Numbered from the stretch's first letter, positions 13,870 to 21,848 are shown. The stretch is DNA of 29,991 bases from an uncultured Collinsella sp. (GCA_959600835.1 CAUGNQ010000022.1:1-29991); one strand, 5' to 3'. Notes: generated by a model not told the origin, from the sequence alone. Numbers and translations are program-made.

Positions 13870-15245
13870 TAGCGAGGCTCGCCCACAACGGAGCCGGACA
13901 AATACCAGGTCTTGGCAACGTCAACGTCAACATCAACGATCTTGCCAACAAGCTGATCGATGCTGTAACCCTCGGGGATAGGCGCGTGCACAGTCTGATT
14001 CTTGGGACTCTTGCCCAGCAGGACCGCGTCGTTCTTTTTACTCGTTCCCTCAATGAGCGCCGGAACCACAGTATGAAGCTCACCCTGGTTATACTCGTAT
14101 GCCGTGGTCTCGATAACCTTAACCAAGCGGTTGAAACGCTCGAGAATAACCTCATGCGGCGTAGGATCGTCAATCTCGGCAGCCGGGGTACCGGCGCGCT
14201 TGGAATAGATGAAGGTATAGGCCTGAGCATAGCGGACCGTCTCGGCAAGTGAGAACGTCTGCTCAAAGTCCTCTTCAGTCTCACCCGGGAAGCCAACGAT
14301 AATGTCGGTCGAGAGCGCGATGTCGGGCATGCGGTTGCGAATGCGATCGACAAGGCCCAGATAGTCCTCGCGTGTATAACGGCGATTCATCTCTTTGAGG
14401 ATCCGCGTCGAACCTGACTGGACGGCCAGATGCAGCTGCGGCATAACGGCAGGCGTCTCGGCCATGGCATCGATGGTCTCGGGCAGCAGGTCCTTGGGAT
14501 GTGAAGACGTAAAGAAGATACGCTCCACACCCGTATCGCCCACGGCACGCAGCAGATCGGCAAAACGCGGCTTGCCAAACAGATCGCGACCATATGAGTT
14601 AACGTTTTGGCCCAACAGCGTAATCTCACGCACGCCCTGGCGTACCAAACCGGTCACCTCGTCGACAATCTCCTCGAAGGGGCGGCTCTTTTCGCGACCA
14701 CGCACATACGGCACGATGCAATAGGTGCAGAAATTATTGCAGCCTGTCATGATGGGCACCCAAGCGTGATACTGGGTCTCGCGATGCCACGGCATGCTCA
14801 TGGCGTCCGTATCCTCATGCTCATTGGCACGGATATGACGCTTACCATCAAGGAACGCCTCGGCAATGAGCTCGGCCACATGTGCGATGGAATGCGTGCC
14901 AAAAATGACATTGACATTATCGACGTTGGTGAGCAGGCCCTCGCCATCGCGCTGCGCGATGCAACCGCCAACGGCAACCACGCGCTTGCCCGAAGGCGAA
15001 GGCGGCAGGCTTTTACAGGAATTGCACTGACCGTACAGGCGAGTATCGGCGGCCTCGCGCACGCAGCACGTCATGAAGACAACGATATCGGCATGCGCGG
15101 GATCGAGCGCCATGAGGCAGCCATACGAATCAAGCAGACCGCTCACACGCTCGGAGTCGTGCTGATTCATCTGGCAGCCAAAGGTGCGGATAAAGTAGGT
15201 TTTACCGGCAAGAATATCGCGTACGGAACGCTGGTCCATGTGCAT
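13869..15245 (-). CDS. miaB: tRNA-2-methylthio-N6-dimethylallyladenosine synthase MiaB
   Basis: Radical-SAM methylthiotransferase that converts i6A37 to ms2i6A37 in tRNA. The 458-residue product has an N-terminal UPF0004 domain with auxiliary-cluster cysteines Cys24 (FGCQMNQ), Cys60 (MTCCVRE; most relatives have NTC) and Cys95 (GGCIAQ). The radical-SAM triad is Cys169, Cys173 and Cys176 in GCNNFCTYC, with a C-terminal TRAM domain. ATG 15245 and ATG 15239 are both in frame; AGGA lies 3 nt before the first and 9 nt before the second, so the second is at least as likely. It starts about 40 nt after spoVS and overlaps miaA by one base. Confidence 0.96.
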   Translation of the reverse strand: MHMDQRSVRDILAGKTYFIRTFGCQMNQHDSERVSGLLDSYGCLMALDPAHADIVVFMTCCVREAADTRLYGQCNSCKSLPPSPSGKRVVAVGGCIAQRDGEGLLTNVDNVNVIFGTHSIAHVAELIAEAFLDGKRHIRANEHEDTDAMSMPWHRETQYHAWVPIMTGCNNFCTYCIVPYVRGREKSRPFEEIVDEVTGLVRQGVREITLLGQNVNSYGRDLFGKPRFADLLRAVGDTGVERIFFTSSHPKDLLPETIDAMAETPAVMPQLHLAVQSGSTRILKEMNRRYTREDYLGLVDRIRNRMPDIALSTDIIVGFPGETEEDFEQTFSLAETVRYAQAYTFIYSKRAGTPAAEIDDPTPHEVILERFNRLVKVIETTAYEYNQGELHTVVPALIEGTSKKNDAVLLGKSPKNQTVHAPIPEGYSIDQLVGKIVDVDVDVAKTWYLSGSVVGEPR

Positions 15246-15284
15246 AAGTCCTAACGATGGGGAGCGGAACGAGGCAAGCAGAAG

Positions 15285-15602
15285 CTATGCCACAGGCTTA
15301 ACATCATCCATGACGACGTTATCCATAGCAGCTCGATTGATCTGGTGAACGTAGATAGAAAGGCGGATGGCCGTGCGCGACTCCCCGTTAATGAGGATGT
15401 CGGAGAACACGGGCGCGCAGGAAATATCAAAACCGGTTGGAATCAAAAAACCGCGCGCGATAGCAACGGCCTTAATGGCTTGGTTGACGGCACCAGCGCC
15501 GACACACTGGATGTTGACGGGTACACCATCCTTGACCATGCCGGCGATGGCGCCGGCAACGGACGCGGGCGATGATTTGCTTGATACCTTCAGGCAATCC
15601 AT
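15285..15602 (-). CDS. spoVS: SpoVS-like (stage V sporulation protein S) protein
   Basis: Small Alba-fold protein of 105 residues. KVSSKSSPASVAGAIAG, GAGAVNQAIKAVAIARGF and FSDILINGESRTAIRLSI match SpoVS closely, as I recall the Bacillus protein of about 86 residues. Here about 19 extra residues follow the core (from YVHQINR to the end). SpoVS affects septation and spore coat assembly in Bacillus, but it occurs in many non-sporulating bacteria, where its role is unclear; nucleic-acid binding is suspected. ATG 15602 has GCAGGAG 7 nt upstream. The order rny-spoVS-miaB resembles Firmicutes. A palindrome-containing promoter-like sequence lies just upstream, so it may be expressed separately from the ATPase gene. 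Confidence 0.9.
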   Translation of the reverse strand: MDCLKVSSKSSPASVAGAIAGMVKDGVPVNIQCVGAGAVNQAIKAVAIARGFLIPTGFDISCAPVFSDILINGESRTAIRLSIYVHQINRAAMDNVVMDDVKPVA

Positions 15603-15643
15603 GAAGAAACTCCTGCATTTAAAAGTACGTTTTAACTGCAATA

Positions 15644-15672
15644 ACTGTATCGTACCGAGTGGACTCGGTAAA
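15644..15672 (-). promoter_or_regulatory. Possible internal promoter and operator for spoVS
   Basis: On the minus strand TTTACC (15667-15672) and TACAGT (15644-15649) are 17 bp apart, each matching 4 of 6 consensus bases. A perfect palindrome, ACCGAGT-2nt-ACTCGGT (15654-15669), overlaps the -35 and fills most of the spacer. The 74-nt gap after the ATPase gene is unusual in this otherwise tightly packed operon. Confidence 0.4.
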
Positions 15673-15676
15673 GGCA

Positions 15677-16762
15677 CTATTCCTCTTTGGCAAGATCAAA
15701 GGTCACGGTGATTCGATCACGCGAAACACGAATCTTTGGGTCGCCGCAAAGGTTGAGATAGTACCGGGCAGCAAGGTCATTAAAGTCGCGCTCCACAGCA
15801 CGCGAAAACTGTGCAATGTCATCCTTGGCAATACGTAGCCCGCGACGATCCTTCGCGAGATCGACAGGAGCCGGCGCACGCGAGGACGAATCACGCTCGC
15901 GCAGCAGACGCGCGGTCACACCGCGAACGGGCTTAATCTGCCCTACCAAAATGCGATGGGCCGTGCGCTCGGACATCTCAAGACCCAAACCCGAACAGAT
16001 ACGGATAAAGTCCTCGGCATCAGAAGCAAGGCCTAAACGATCGACAACCGGAAGCTCGCTCTCGTCATCAATGAACAGGAGACGAGACGTATCGAGCCGG
16101 CTTGACGCCTGAGCATAAAGGGTCGCGGCAATCTCAGACGGAGAACCAAGATAGACATCGCAACCACGCAACTCTTCGAGCGCAAACTCACAAGCAGCGC
16201 GAATAATATTATGCGGACCGCGAGCACAGACATAACGTCCGTCCTCATCCTTGACGGCCTGGGGCCAGCTGGACTGATCGGCACGCTCACTGAGGCGGTT
16301 AGCCGCAACGCTCACCTTGAAGGCTGAACCAAGATCGACACCGGACGTGACCACACGGGCCTCGTCGGTGTTCTGCTTGATCGAAAACAATGCCATGCCA
16401 CGACCGTGAACGCCCCAACGGTCCATCTTCATGCTCTCGAGCTTGGAGGTAACGCGGGCATCAAAGATTCGCTCTTGCATATCCTGCGGAACGCCAGAAC
16501 CGTTATCCAGAAAGACAAGCGTGCGGACGCCATCTTCCTTGGTCGTGGCGAGATAGACCTTGTCGGCGCCGGCATCGCGAGCATTACGGAGCATTTCGAT
16601 GACGATGTCCTCGACATGCTGAATGTCGTGCTTAGCCTGGCGCCGCTCGGCCTCCGAAACGCGGAGGCGGACATACCCCTCGCCAAGGTTCTCCTCGACG
16701 CGAAGGTTGCCCTCCCCCGACATCGACGCGATAAATGAGATGAGCTCGTTCGCGTCGCTCAT
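15677..16762 (-). CDS. GHKL/HSP90-like ATP-binding protein of unknown function
   Basis: Protein of 361 residues with a Bergerat ATP-binding fold in the first third. The N-box is EMLRNARDAGADKV (56-69, Asn60), the G1 box FLDNGSGVP (84-92) and the G2 box WGVHGRGMALFS (116-127). This is the MutL/HSP90/histidine-kinase ATPase group, but I see no kinase dimerisation helix, response domain or MutL C-terminus. The rest (about 130-361) is soluble, charged, and ends in KIRVSRDRITVTFDLAKEE. The gene lies between rny (1 nt gap, TAACATG) and spoVS, where Bacillus has ymdB, so a link to RNA turnover or to RNase Y is plausible but unproven. I do not recognise a characterised homologue. Confidence 0.75.
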   Translation of the reverse strand: MSDANELISFIASMSGEGNLRVEENLGEGYVRLRVSEAERRQAKHDIQHVEDIVIEMLRNARDAGADKVYLATTKEDGVRTLVFLDNGSGVPQDMQERIFDARVTSKLESMKMDRWGVHGRGMALFSIKQNTDEARVVTSGVDLGSAFKVSVAANRLSERADQSSWPQAVKDEDGRYVCARGPHNIIRAACEFALEELRGCDVYLGSPSEIAATLYAQASSRLDTSRLLFIDDESELPVVDRLGLASDAEDFIRICSGLGLEMSERTAHRILVGQIKPVRGVTARLLRERDSSSRAPAPVDLAKDRRGLRIAKDDIAQFSRAVERDFNDLAARYYLNLCGDPKIRVSRDRITVTFDLAKEE

Positions 16763-16763
16763 G

Positions 16764-18299
16764 TTATTTAGCGATATCGACAGCGCGGCTCTCGCGAATC
16801 ACGACGACGCGCACCTGACCGGGATACTCCATCTCTTCCTCGATCTGATGGGCGATATCGTGAGCCAGAACCGTGGACTGGGCATCGGAAATCTTGTCTG
16901 GCTGGACCATGACGTGGACCTCGCGACCGGCCTGCATGGCATAGGTACGTTCGACGCCGTCATGAGAGTTGGCGATCTCCTCGAGCTTCTCAAGACGCTT
17001 GATGTAGTTCTCGGCAGACTCGCGACGGGCACCGGGGCGAGAGGCAGAGACAGCATCGGCGGCCTGCACCAGGACATCGAGCACCGTGTTGGGGTCGACA
17101 TCGGCATGGTGAGCCTCAATAGCGTGGACGATAACGGGCTTCTCGCCATAACGGCGGGCAAGCTCGGCGCCGATGACGGCATGCGGGCCCTCGACGTCGT
17201 GGTCGATTGCCTTGCCCAGGTCATGAAGCAGGCCGGCGCGCTTGGCGGTCACAACGTCCAGGCCAAGCTCGGAAGCCATCACGCCGCACAGATCAGAGAC
17301 CTCGAGGGAATGCTGAAGCACGTTCTGACCAAACGAGGTACGGTAGCGCAGGGCACCAAGGGTCTTGACGATCTCGGGGTGCAGGTCGTGGATGCCGGCA
17401 TCGAAGGCAGCCTGCTCGCCAGCCTCGCGCACGCGCTGCTGAACCAGGTCGGCGGCCTTGTGATACATCTCCTCGATACGGGCAGGGTGAATGCGGCCGT
17501 CGGCGATGAGGTTCTCGAGGGCGACACGGGCGGTCTCACGACGGACCGGGTCGAAGCTCGAAAGAACGACGGTCTCGGGCGTGTCGTCGATCACGAGGTT
17601 GACGCCGGAAACCTGCTCGAAGGTCCGGATGTTGCGACCCTCGCGACCGATGATACGGCCCTTGAGGTGCACGGAGGTAACGGTGACCTCGGCAGTGTGG
17701 TCGGCAGCGCAGCGCTGAATCGCCAGAGACAGAATCTCCTGGGCGGTCTTGTGGCACTCGGCGCGAACCTGCTGCTCGGACTCGCGAATGATCGTGGCGG
17801 CCTCGTGGGTGACCTCGCCGCGAACCTTATCGAGGAGCTCCTTGTGGGCGTCCTCGCGGGTAAGGTCGGCGATACGCTCGAGCTCGGAGGTCTGCTTTGC
17901 GCAGAGCTCCTCGAGCTCACGGGAGCGCTTCTCGACCTGACCGGCCTGGCTGGACAGCTGATGCTCGCGCTTGTCGAGAGCGTCGTTGCGGCGATCAAGG
18001 GATTCCTCGCGCTGCATCACGCGGTTCTCGAGCGTACGAATCTCGTTCTTACGCTGCTTGTCCTCGGCCTCGGCGGCCTGCTTGTTCTTGATGATCTCCT
18101 CTTTAGCCTCGAGCAGAGCCTCTTTTTTGAGGGTCTCGGCCTGACGCTTGGCATCACCGATCAGGGACTCAGCCTGTGCGTGTGCCGACTGGATTTTTTC
18201 GTCGGCCTCGTGAAGACTACCCTGCTTGGCGGTGCGCATGTAGGCAATGGCGGCGATGGCACCCAAAACGATGCCAACGAGCGCTGCGATGATAGGCAT
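16764..18299 (-). CDS. rny: Ribonuclease Y
   Basis: Membrane-anchored endoribonuclease that starts mRNA decay. The 511-residue product has an N-terminal transmembrane helix (about 3-20, IIAALVGIVLGAIAAIAY), a long charged coiled coil (about 30-190), a KH domain with GRIIGREGRNIRTFE, and an HD domain with HSLEVSDL and LLHDLGKAIDHD for metal-dependent catalysis. ATG 18299 is preferred over the GTG two codons earlier because AAGGAG lies 5 nt before it. It heads an operon from a strong promoter at 18466-18494. RNase J is encoded 10 kb away, so this organism has both Firmicutes-type decay nucleases. Confidence 0.97.
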   Translation of the reverse strand: MPIIAALVGIVLGAIAAIAYMRTAKQGSLHEADEKIQSAHAQAESLIGDAKRQAETLKKEALLEAKEEIIKNKQAAEAEDKQRKNEIRTLENRVMQREESLDRRNDALDKREHQLSSQAGQVEKRSRELEELCAKQTSELERIADLTREDAHKELLDKVRGEVTHEAATIIRESEQQVRAECHKTAQEILSLAIQRCAADHTAEVTVTSVHLKGRIIGREGRNIRTFEQVSGVNLVIDDTPETVVLSSFDPVRRETARVALENLIADGRIHPARIEEMYHKAADLVQQRVREAGEQAAFDAGIHDLHPEIVKTLGALRYRTSFGQNVLQHSLEVSDLCGVMASELGLDVVTAKRAGLLHDLGKAIDHDVEGPHAVIGAELARRYGEKPVIVHAIEAHHADVDPNTVLDVLVQAADAVSASRPGARRESAENYIKRLEKLEEIANSHDGVERTYAMQAGREVHVMVQPDKISDAQSTVLAHDIAHQIEEEMEYPGQVRVVVIRESRAVDIAK

Positions 18300-18334
18300 G
18301 CTCACTCCTTTTTATGGATTCGTTACACAACAAA

Positions 18335-18360
18335 GCGAACCGTCCTTACGAACGGCTCGC
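18335..18360 (-). promoter_or_regulatory. Hairpin in the rny leader
   Basis: On the minus strand GCGAGCCGTTC and GGACGGTTCGC form an 11-bp stem (two G-T pairs) on a GTAA loop, followed by TTTGTTGTG. It lies about 35 nt before the rny start in a leader of about 160 nt. It could be an attenuator or a self-cleavage target; the weak T-tract argues against an efficient terminator. Confidence 0.45.
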
Positions 18361-18465
18361 GACATTTGAGTAATATGGGCGCAGCTTATGCGGGTCGGAT
18401 ACAGATAAACATATAAACAAACTCATCACAGATGAGCACATATCACAAAGCAAATGACAGTGTTT

Positions 18466-18494
18466 ATCGTACGTTGAACCACAACAACTGTCAA
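18466..18494 (-). promoter_or_regulatory. Promoter of the rny-hflX operon
   Basis: On the minus strand a consensus TTGACA (18489-18494) is followed after exactly 17 bp by TACGAT (18466-18471). It lies directly after the recX terminator and gives rny a leader of about 160 nt. Confidence 0.8.
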
Positions 18495-18499
18495 ATAAA

Positions 18500-18542
18500 T
18501 GGCCCCAGCACGGCGGCTAAAACGCGGTGAACGGCAGGGCCA
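18500..18542 (-). terminator. Terminator of recA-recX
   Basis: On the minus strand TGGCCC (18537-18542) pairs with GGGCCA (18500-18505) around a GC-rich inner structure. The tail TTTATTT runs into the -35 of the rny promoter, so terminator and promoter are adjoining. Confidence 0.6.
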
Positions 18543-18556
18543 CAAAACGCATACGC

Positions 18557-19249
18557 CTAAACCGCACATTCCTCACGTTCGGCATCGAGACGTGCCTTAA
18601 CGGCATCGGCGGCGATGTGATACGAGAAGCCCTTGCCCATCAAAAACCGAACCAGTTTTTCGAATCCGCGCGTCTCTGGAACACGCCGCTTGGCGAGCAG
18701 GGCTGACGCACGCGCCAAATCGTCTTCGACGGCAAAATAGTCCTCGGGATAACCGGGAATGTCATCGAGCACGACATGACGGCGCTTGAGCTCGGTCTCG
18801 ATTTTACGCTGTCCCCAACCGCGCCGCTTGCGTTCCTCGATAAAGTACGAGCAAAAGCGGTTCTCGTCTAAAAAGCGATACTCGGTGGCGCGCTCGACGG
18901 CGAAATCGATCGCGGTCTGGTGAAAGCCGTAGCGAGCCAGCTTGTCACGGACCTCGCCCGTCGCATGGTCGCGTCGCGATAGCATCTCGGTCACCATGGT
19001 AAGTGCACATTTACGCTCGACGAGCTGCACCGCCTCACGAAAGTTGTCCCAATCACAGGGAAGATCGGGGCGGTTTTTGACATACAGGCGCGCGACCCGC
19101 GCGGGAATCCAAATGGACCGCTCAAAACCGCCCTCAAGCTCACAATCGATATGTGCGCAAGGCTTTTTGGACGCATACCCGCTCGAGAACGAGGAGGCCG
19201 CCTTCTTATCGGGAAAGACGACCGTGGCCTCGGTCACCGTATACGACAT
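18557..19249 (-). CDS. recX: Regulatory protein RecX
   Basis: RecA modulator of 230 residues that binds the groove of RecA filaments and limits their growth. The family's three-helix repeats are visible: ALTMVTEMLSRRDHATGEVRDKLARYGF, then FLDENRFCSYFIEERKRRGWGQRKIETELKRR, then a C-terminal repeat with RFLMGKGFSYHIAADAV. An N-terminal extension of about 75 residues precedes the first repeat. It starts 11 nt after recA and has no obvious Shine-Dalgarno sequence, so expression may be low and dependent on recA translation. It shares the recA SOS promoter and ends at the terminator before rny. Confidence 0.93.
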   Translation of the reverse strand: MSYTVTEATVVFPDKKAASSFSSGYASKKPCAHIDCELEGGFERSIWIPARVARLYVKNRPDLPCDWDNFREAVQLVERKCALTMVTEMLSRRDHATGEVRDKLARYGFHQTAIDFAVERATEYRFLDENRFCSYFIEERKRRGWGQRKIETELKRRHVVLDDIPGYPEDYFAVEDDLARASALLAKRRVPETRGFEKLVRFLMGKGFSYHIAADAVKARLDAEREECAV

Positions 19250-19260
19250 GAGCGTAACCG

Positions 19261-20409
19261 CTACTCGTCGTCATCATCGAGCATGGCGGAACCATCGATG
19301 GCGTAAAGCTCGTCAAACTCCTCAGGCGCAGGCTGATCGGTCAGCTCGACCTCGGATGGAGCATCGTCGTCAAACTCAAGCCCGCAGGCAAGGCGGACCT
19401 TATGCTCAATCTCGTCGGCGCAATCGGGGTGTTCGCGCAGGAACGCCTTGGCGGCCTCGCGACCGTTGCCGAGCTTGTCCTCGCCATAGGCAAACCAGGA
19501 GCCCATCTTCTTGCAGATGCCGCACTCGACAGCCATGTCCAGAATCGAGCCCTCCTTAGAGATGCCCGTACCGTACATGATGTCAAACTCAGCAGAACGG
19601 AACGGAGCTGCCACCTTGTTCTTAACGACCTTGGCGCGCACGCGGTTACCGATAACCTCATCCTTAAGCTTAATGCTGTCGATGCGGCGAATGTCGATAC
19701 GCACCGAAGAGAAAAACTTAAGGGCGCGGCCGCCCGTCGTGGTCTCGGGGTTGCCGAACATGACGCCGATCTTCTCACGCAGTTGGTTAATGAAGATGCA
19801 CGTCGTGTTGGACTTGGACAGCGAGCCGGCAAGCTTGCGGAGCGCCTGGCTCATCAGGCGAGCTTGCAAGCCGACCGTGGTATCGCCGATCTCTCCCTCG
19901 ATCTCGGCACGCGGGGTCAGCGCGGCGACGGAGTCGACGACGATGGCATCGATGGCGCCGGAACGCACGAGCATGTCAACAATCTCGAGCGCCTGCTCAC
20001 CCGTATCGGGCTGGGAAATCAGTACCTCGTCGATATCCACGCCAATGCGCGCGGCATACGTGGGATCGAGCGCGTGCTCGGCATCGATAAATGCCACCAC
20101 GCCACCCATTGCCTGGGCCTCGGCCAGGATCTCGAGCGAAAGCGTCGTCTTACCGGAGGACTCAGGACCGTAAATCTCGACGATACGGCCGCGCGGCACA
20201 CCGCCGATACCCAGAGCGGCATCGAGTGCCAGAGCGCCCGTGGGGATGGCCTCAACCTCAAGCTCGGGGCCGCCGTCACCATACCTCATGATGGAACCCT
20301 GGCCGAATTTCTTCTCGATCTCGGCCTTGGTGGTGGCGATCATCTCATCGCGCTCTTTACCCGTCGTGCGAGCATGAACGGTACGTACGGGACCTGAATT
20401 CTTGGCCAT
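19261..20409 (-). CDS. recA: Recombinase RecA
   Basis: ATP-dependent strand-exchange protein and activator of LexA self-cleavage. The 382-residue product has Walker A GPESSGKT (81-88), the Walker B strand ending IVVDSVAAL, the L1 and L2 region with QALRKLAGSLSKSNTTCIFINQLREKIGVMFGNPETTTGG, and an acidic tail ending in a run of Asp and Glu. About 30 residues precede the conserved KFGQGSIMR, a slightly long N-terminus. ATG 20409 is chosen over the upstream in-frame start at 20430 because AGGAGGG sits 6 nt before it. Its promoter has a LexA box in the spacer; recX follows in the same transcript. Confidence 0.98.
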   Translation of the reverse strand: MAKNSGPVRTVHARTTGKERDEMIATTKAEIEKKFGQGSIMRYGDGGPELEVEAIPTGALALDAALGIGGVPRGRIVEIYGPESSGKTTLSLEILAEAQAMGGVVAFIDAEHALDPTYAARIGVDIDEVLISQPDTGEQALEIVDMLVRSGAIDAIVVDSVAALTPRAEIEGEIGDTTVGLQARLMSQALRKLAGSLSKSNTTCIFINQLREKIGVMFGNPETTTGGRALKFFSSVRIDIRRIDSIKLKDEVIGNRVRAKVVKNKVAAPFRSAEFDIMYGTGISKEGSILDMAVECGICKKMGSWFAYGEDKLGNGREAAKAFLREHPDCADEIEHKVRLACGLEFDDDAPSEVELTDQPAPEEFDELYAIDGSAMLDDDDE

Positions 20410-20439
20410 GAAAAGCCCTCCTCTTAACAACCTGCATCG

Positions 20440-20468
20440 ATAATAAACGAACGGCTGTTCGTGGTCAA
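20440..20468 (-). promoter_or_regulatory. recA promoter
   Basis: On the minus strand TTGACC (20463-20468) and TATTAT (20440-20445) are separated by 17 bp. The LexA box fills most of the spacer, leaving a short leader of about 25 nt before the start codon. Confidence 0.85.
20448..20461. promoter_or_regulatory. LexA box of recA (CGAAC-N4-GTTCG)
   Basis: A perfect match to the symmetric Gram-positive SOS box, placed between -35 and -10. It is the best match of the four boxes in the window and confirms that the local LexA uses this motif. Confidence 0.95.
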
Positions 20469-20499
20469 CCGTTCAGGCCAATCATATGCAGGCAGTCTT

Positions 20500-20552
20500 T
20501 CCAAAACCCAACCAAACGCCGACCAAACACTGACCAAATGCTTGACCACAAA
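20500..20552. repeat. 11-bp-period direct repeat upstream of recA
   Basis: ACCAAAC/ACCAAAT heptamers begin at 20511, 20522 and 20533, exactly 11 bp apart. Imperfect copies lie at about 20500 (TCCAAAA) and 20545 (ACCACAAA). Read toward recA the unit is TTTGGTC. The array lies about 30-85 bp upstream of the recA -35, so copies would face one side of the helix. No coding frame crosses it convincingly. Confidence 0.6.
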
Positions 20553-20635
20553 GGGGCAAATAAGAACAAGAAAGGCAAAAATACACCTATGACCAGCGCA
20601 AACGCTAAATTCGTCAGGGGTCCCTATCTTCACAA

Positions 20636-20659
20636 TTAAGGGGCCCGAAGGCCCCTTAA
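20636..20659 (-). terminator. UUCG-tetraloop terminator after cinA
   Basis: A perfect 10-bp stem TTAAGGGGCC/GGCCCCTTAA closes, on the minus strand, on a TTCG tetraloop. It lies 8 nt past the cinA stop. The T-tract is short (TTAATTGTG), but the stem is very stable. Confidence 0.8.
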
Positions 20660-20666
20660 AACACGT

Positions 20667-21203
20667 CTATTCCATAGAGTTAAGCACAAGGGCAATGCGT
20701 CCCAATGCCTCCGCGACCGCATGGGCACGAACACACGAACGGTCGCCCTCATAGTGGCAGCGCACAGAGTCCACGACCGGCACTTCCCCATCAGCCGCGC
20801 GATACGCCCAGCCAATATAGAAAGTGCCAGCCGGATCGTCCTCAGTGCCGCCGCCGGGGCCGGCATAACCCGTTGCGCTCACTGCAATATCGCTCTGGTA
20901 CAGCTCCAGCGAACGCGCCGCCATCTCGCGCGCGGTCTGATGCGACACCGCGGTATAGCGGTCGAGCGTCTCCTGATCAACACCCAAAACGCGATGCTTG
21001 ATCTCATCGCAGTAGGTCACCGCACCGCCACGCAGCACCGCCGAGGCGCCCGGGATATCGGCAATCGTCGAGGCAATCATACCTGCTGTCAGCGACTCAG
21101 CCGTCGAAACCGTCACGCCCCGAGCGCTCGCGCGCTCGACAATATCGCGCGCCAGCTCCTCGTTATGTGCGGAAATCTGCTCAAAAGAGTCCGTCATACC
21201 CAC
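20667..21203 (-). CDS. cinA: CinA C-terminal domain protein, nicotinamide-nucleotide amidohydrolase
   Basis: Protein of 178 residues comprising only the CinA/PncC C-terminal domain, which deamidates NMN to nicotinate mononucleotide in pyridine nucleotide recycling. Signature stretches are TVSTAESLTAGMIASTIADIPG, GGAVTYCDEIKHRVLGV, TAREMAARSLELYQSDIAVSATGYAGPGGG and DPAGTFYIGW. The N-terminal molybdopterin-binding half of full CinA is absent, as in many stand-alone PncC proteins. The start could be GTG 21203 or ATG 21197; neither has a clear best ribosome site. It is the last gene of the rnj operon, 6-12 nt after pgsA. CinA next to recA is a common arrangement, but here a terminator separates them. 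Confidence 0.92.
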   Translation of the reverse strand: MGMTDSFEQISAHNEELARDIVERASARGVTVSTAESLTAGMIASTIADIPGASAVLRGGAVTYCDEIKHRVLGVDQETLDRYTAVSHQTAREMAARSLELYQSDIAVSATGYAGPGGGTEDDPAGTFYIGWAYRAADGEVPVVDSVRCHYEGDRSCVRAHAVAEALGRIALVLNSME

Positions 21204-21209
21204 CAGGAC

Positions 21210-21848
21210 CTAGACCGAAAAGACGATCTTGCGGCAGTTCCAGAAGTACTGGGCGCCCGAGATAACGGTCAGGACAACGGCAACGGCGTACAGGAAGCGC
21301 GACACCGAGTAGATGCCGAGCGTCAGCGCCAGCGGGCCAAGGTGCAAGCCGGCCATCGCAAAGACGCACAGGTAACCGCAGATGGAGACCATCGTGGTCG
21401 CCGTCTTGTACTTGCCAAGCTTATCGGCGGCAACGACCACGCCGGCGGCACTCGCGACCATGCGAAGGGCGCTCACCAGAAGCTCACGGAACAGGATAAT
21501 GAACACGGACCACACGGTCACAGCGCCAAAATCCAAGAACAGCAGCAGAGCCGAGAACACCAGCAGCTTATCGGCGATGGGGTCCAAGAACTTACCGAAA
21601 TCGGTAATCTCGTTGCGCGAGCGCGCCAGATAACCGTCGACCTTATCGGTGCACGACAGGATAACATACAGAATGAAGGCAGCGGCGGCGAGCGGGCCGT
21701 CGAAGGTGCTCCAATCTGTACCGGCAACACTCGTGTGAGAAAGCGCCGACACGATCATGAACACCGGGATAAAGACGATGCGAACGCACGTCACGATGTT
21801 GGCGGGCGTCCAAACACTCGTCAGTTCCTTATTGCTCTCGTTTGCCAC
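21210..21848 (-). CDS. pgsA: CDP-diacylglycerol--glycerol-3-phosphate 3-phosphatidyltransferase
   Basis: Membrane enzyme that makes phosphatidylglycerophosphate, the precursor of phosphatidylglycerol and cardiolipin. The 212-residue product opens with TPANIVTCVRIVFIPVF, typical of PgsA, and has the complete CDP-alcohol transferase signature: D68, D71, G72, A75, R76, G85, D89 and D93. DKLLVFSALL and FRELLVSALRM follow. Several membrane helices span the rest. The start is GTG 21848, with AGGAG 6 nt upstream that overlaps the rimO stop region. It closely fits PgsA, unlike the phosphatidyltransferase at 324-1028. Confidence 0.94.
   Translation of the reverse strand: MANESNKELTSVWTPANIVTCVRIVFIPVFMIVSALSHTSVAGTDWSTFDGPLAAAAFILYVILSCTDKVDGYLARSRNEITDFGKFLDPIADKLLVFSALLLFLDFGAVTVWSVFIILFRELLVSALRMVASAAGVVVAADKLGKYKTATTMVSICGYLCVFAMAGLHLGPLALTLGIYSVSRFLYAVAVVLTVISGAQYFWNCRKIVFSV

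Noticed and set aside
15285..15602. Evidence for sporulation from spoVS
   Set aside because: SpoVS occurs widely in non-sporulating bacteria, and no other sporulation gene is in the window; FtsK/SpoIIIE is a general division protein.
16623..18416. Open frame of 597 codons on the plus strand, opposite rny
   Set aside because: Its Leu/Gly/Val-rich translation is the antisense of the RNase Y coiled coil and HD domain; there is no ribosome site or recognisable domain.
20500..20552. PafBC-type (RecA-independent) mycobacterial promoter motif within the repeat upstream of recA
   Set aside because: TTTGGTCAGTG resembles TTGTCRGTG only with an extra base, and the required -10-like element at the right distance is missing.
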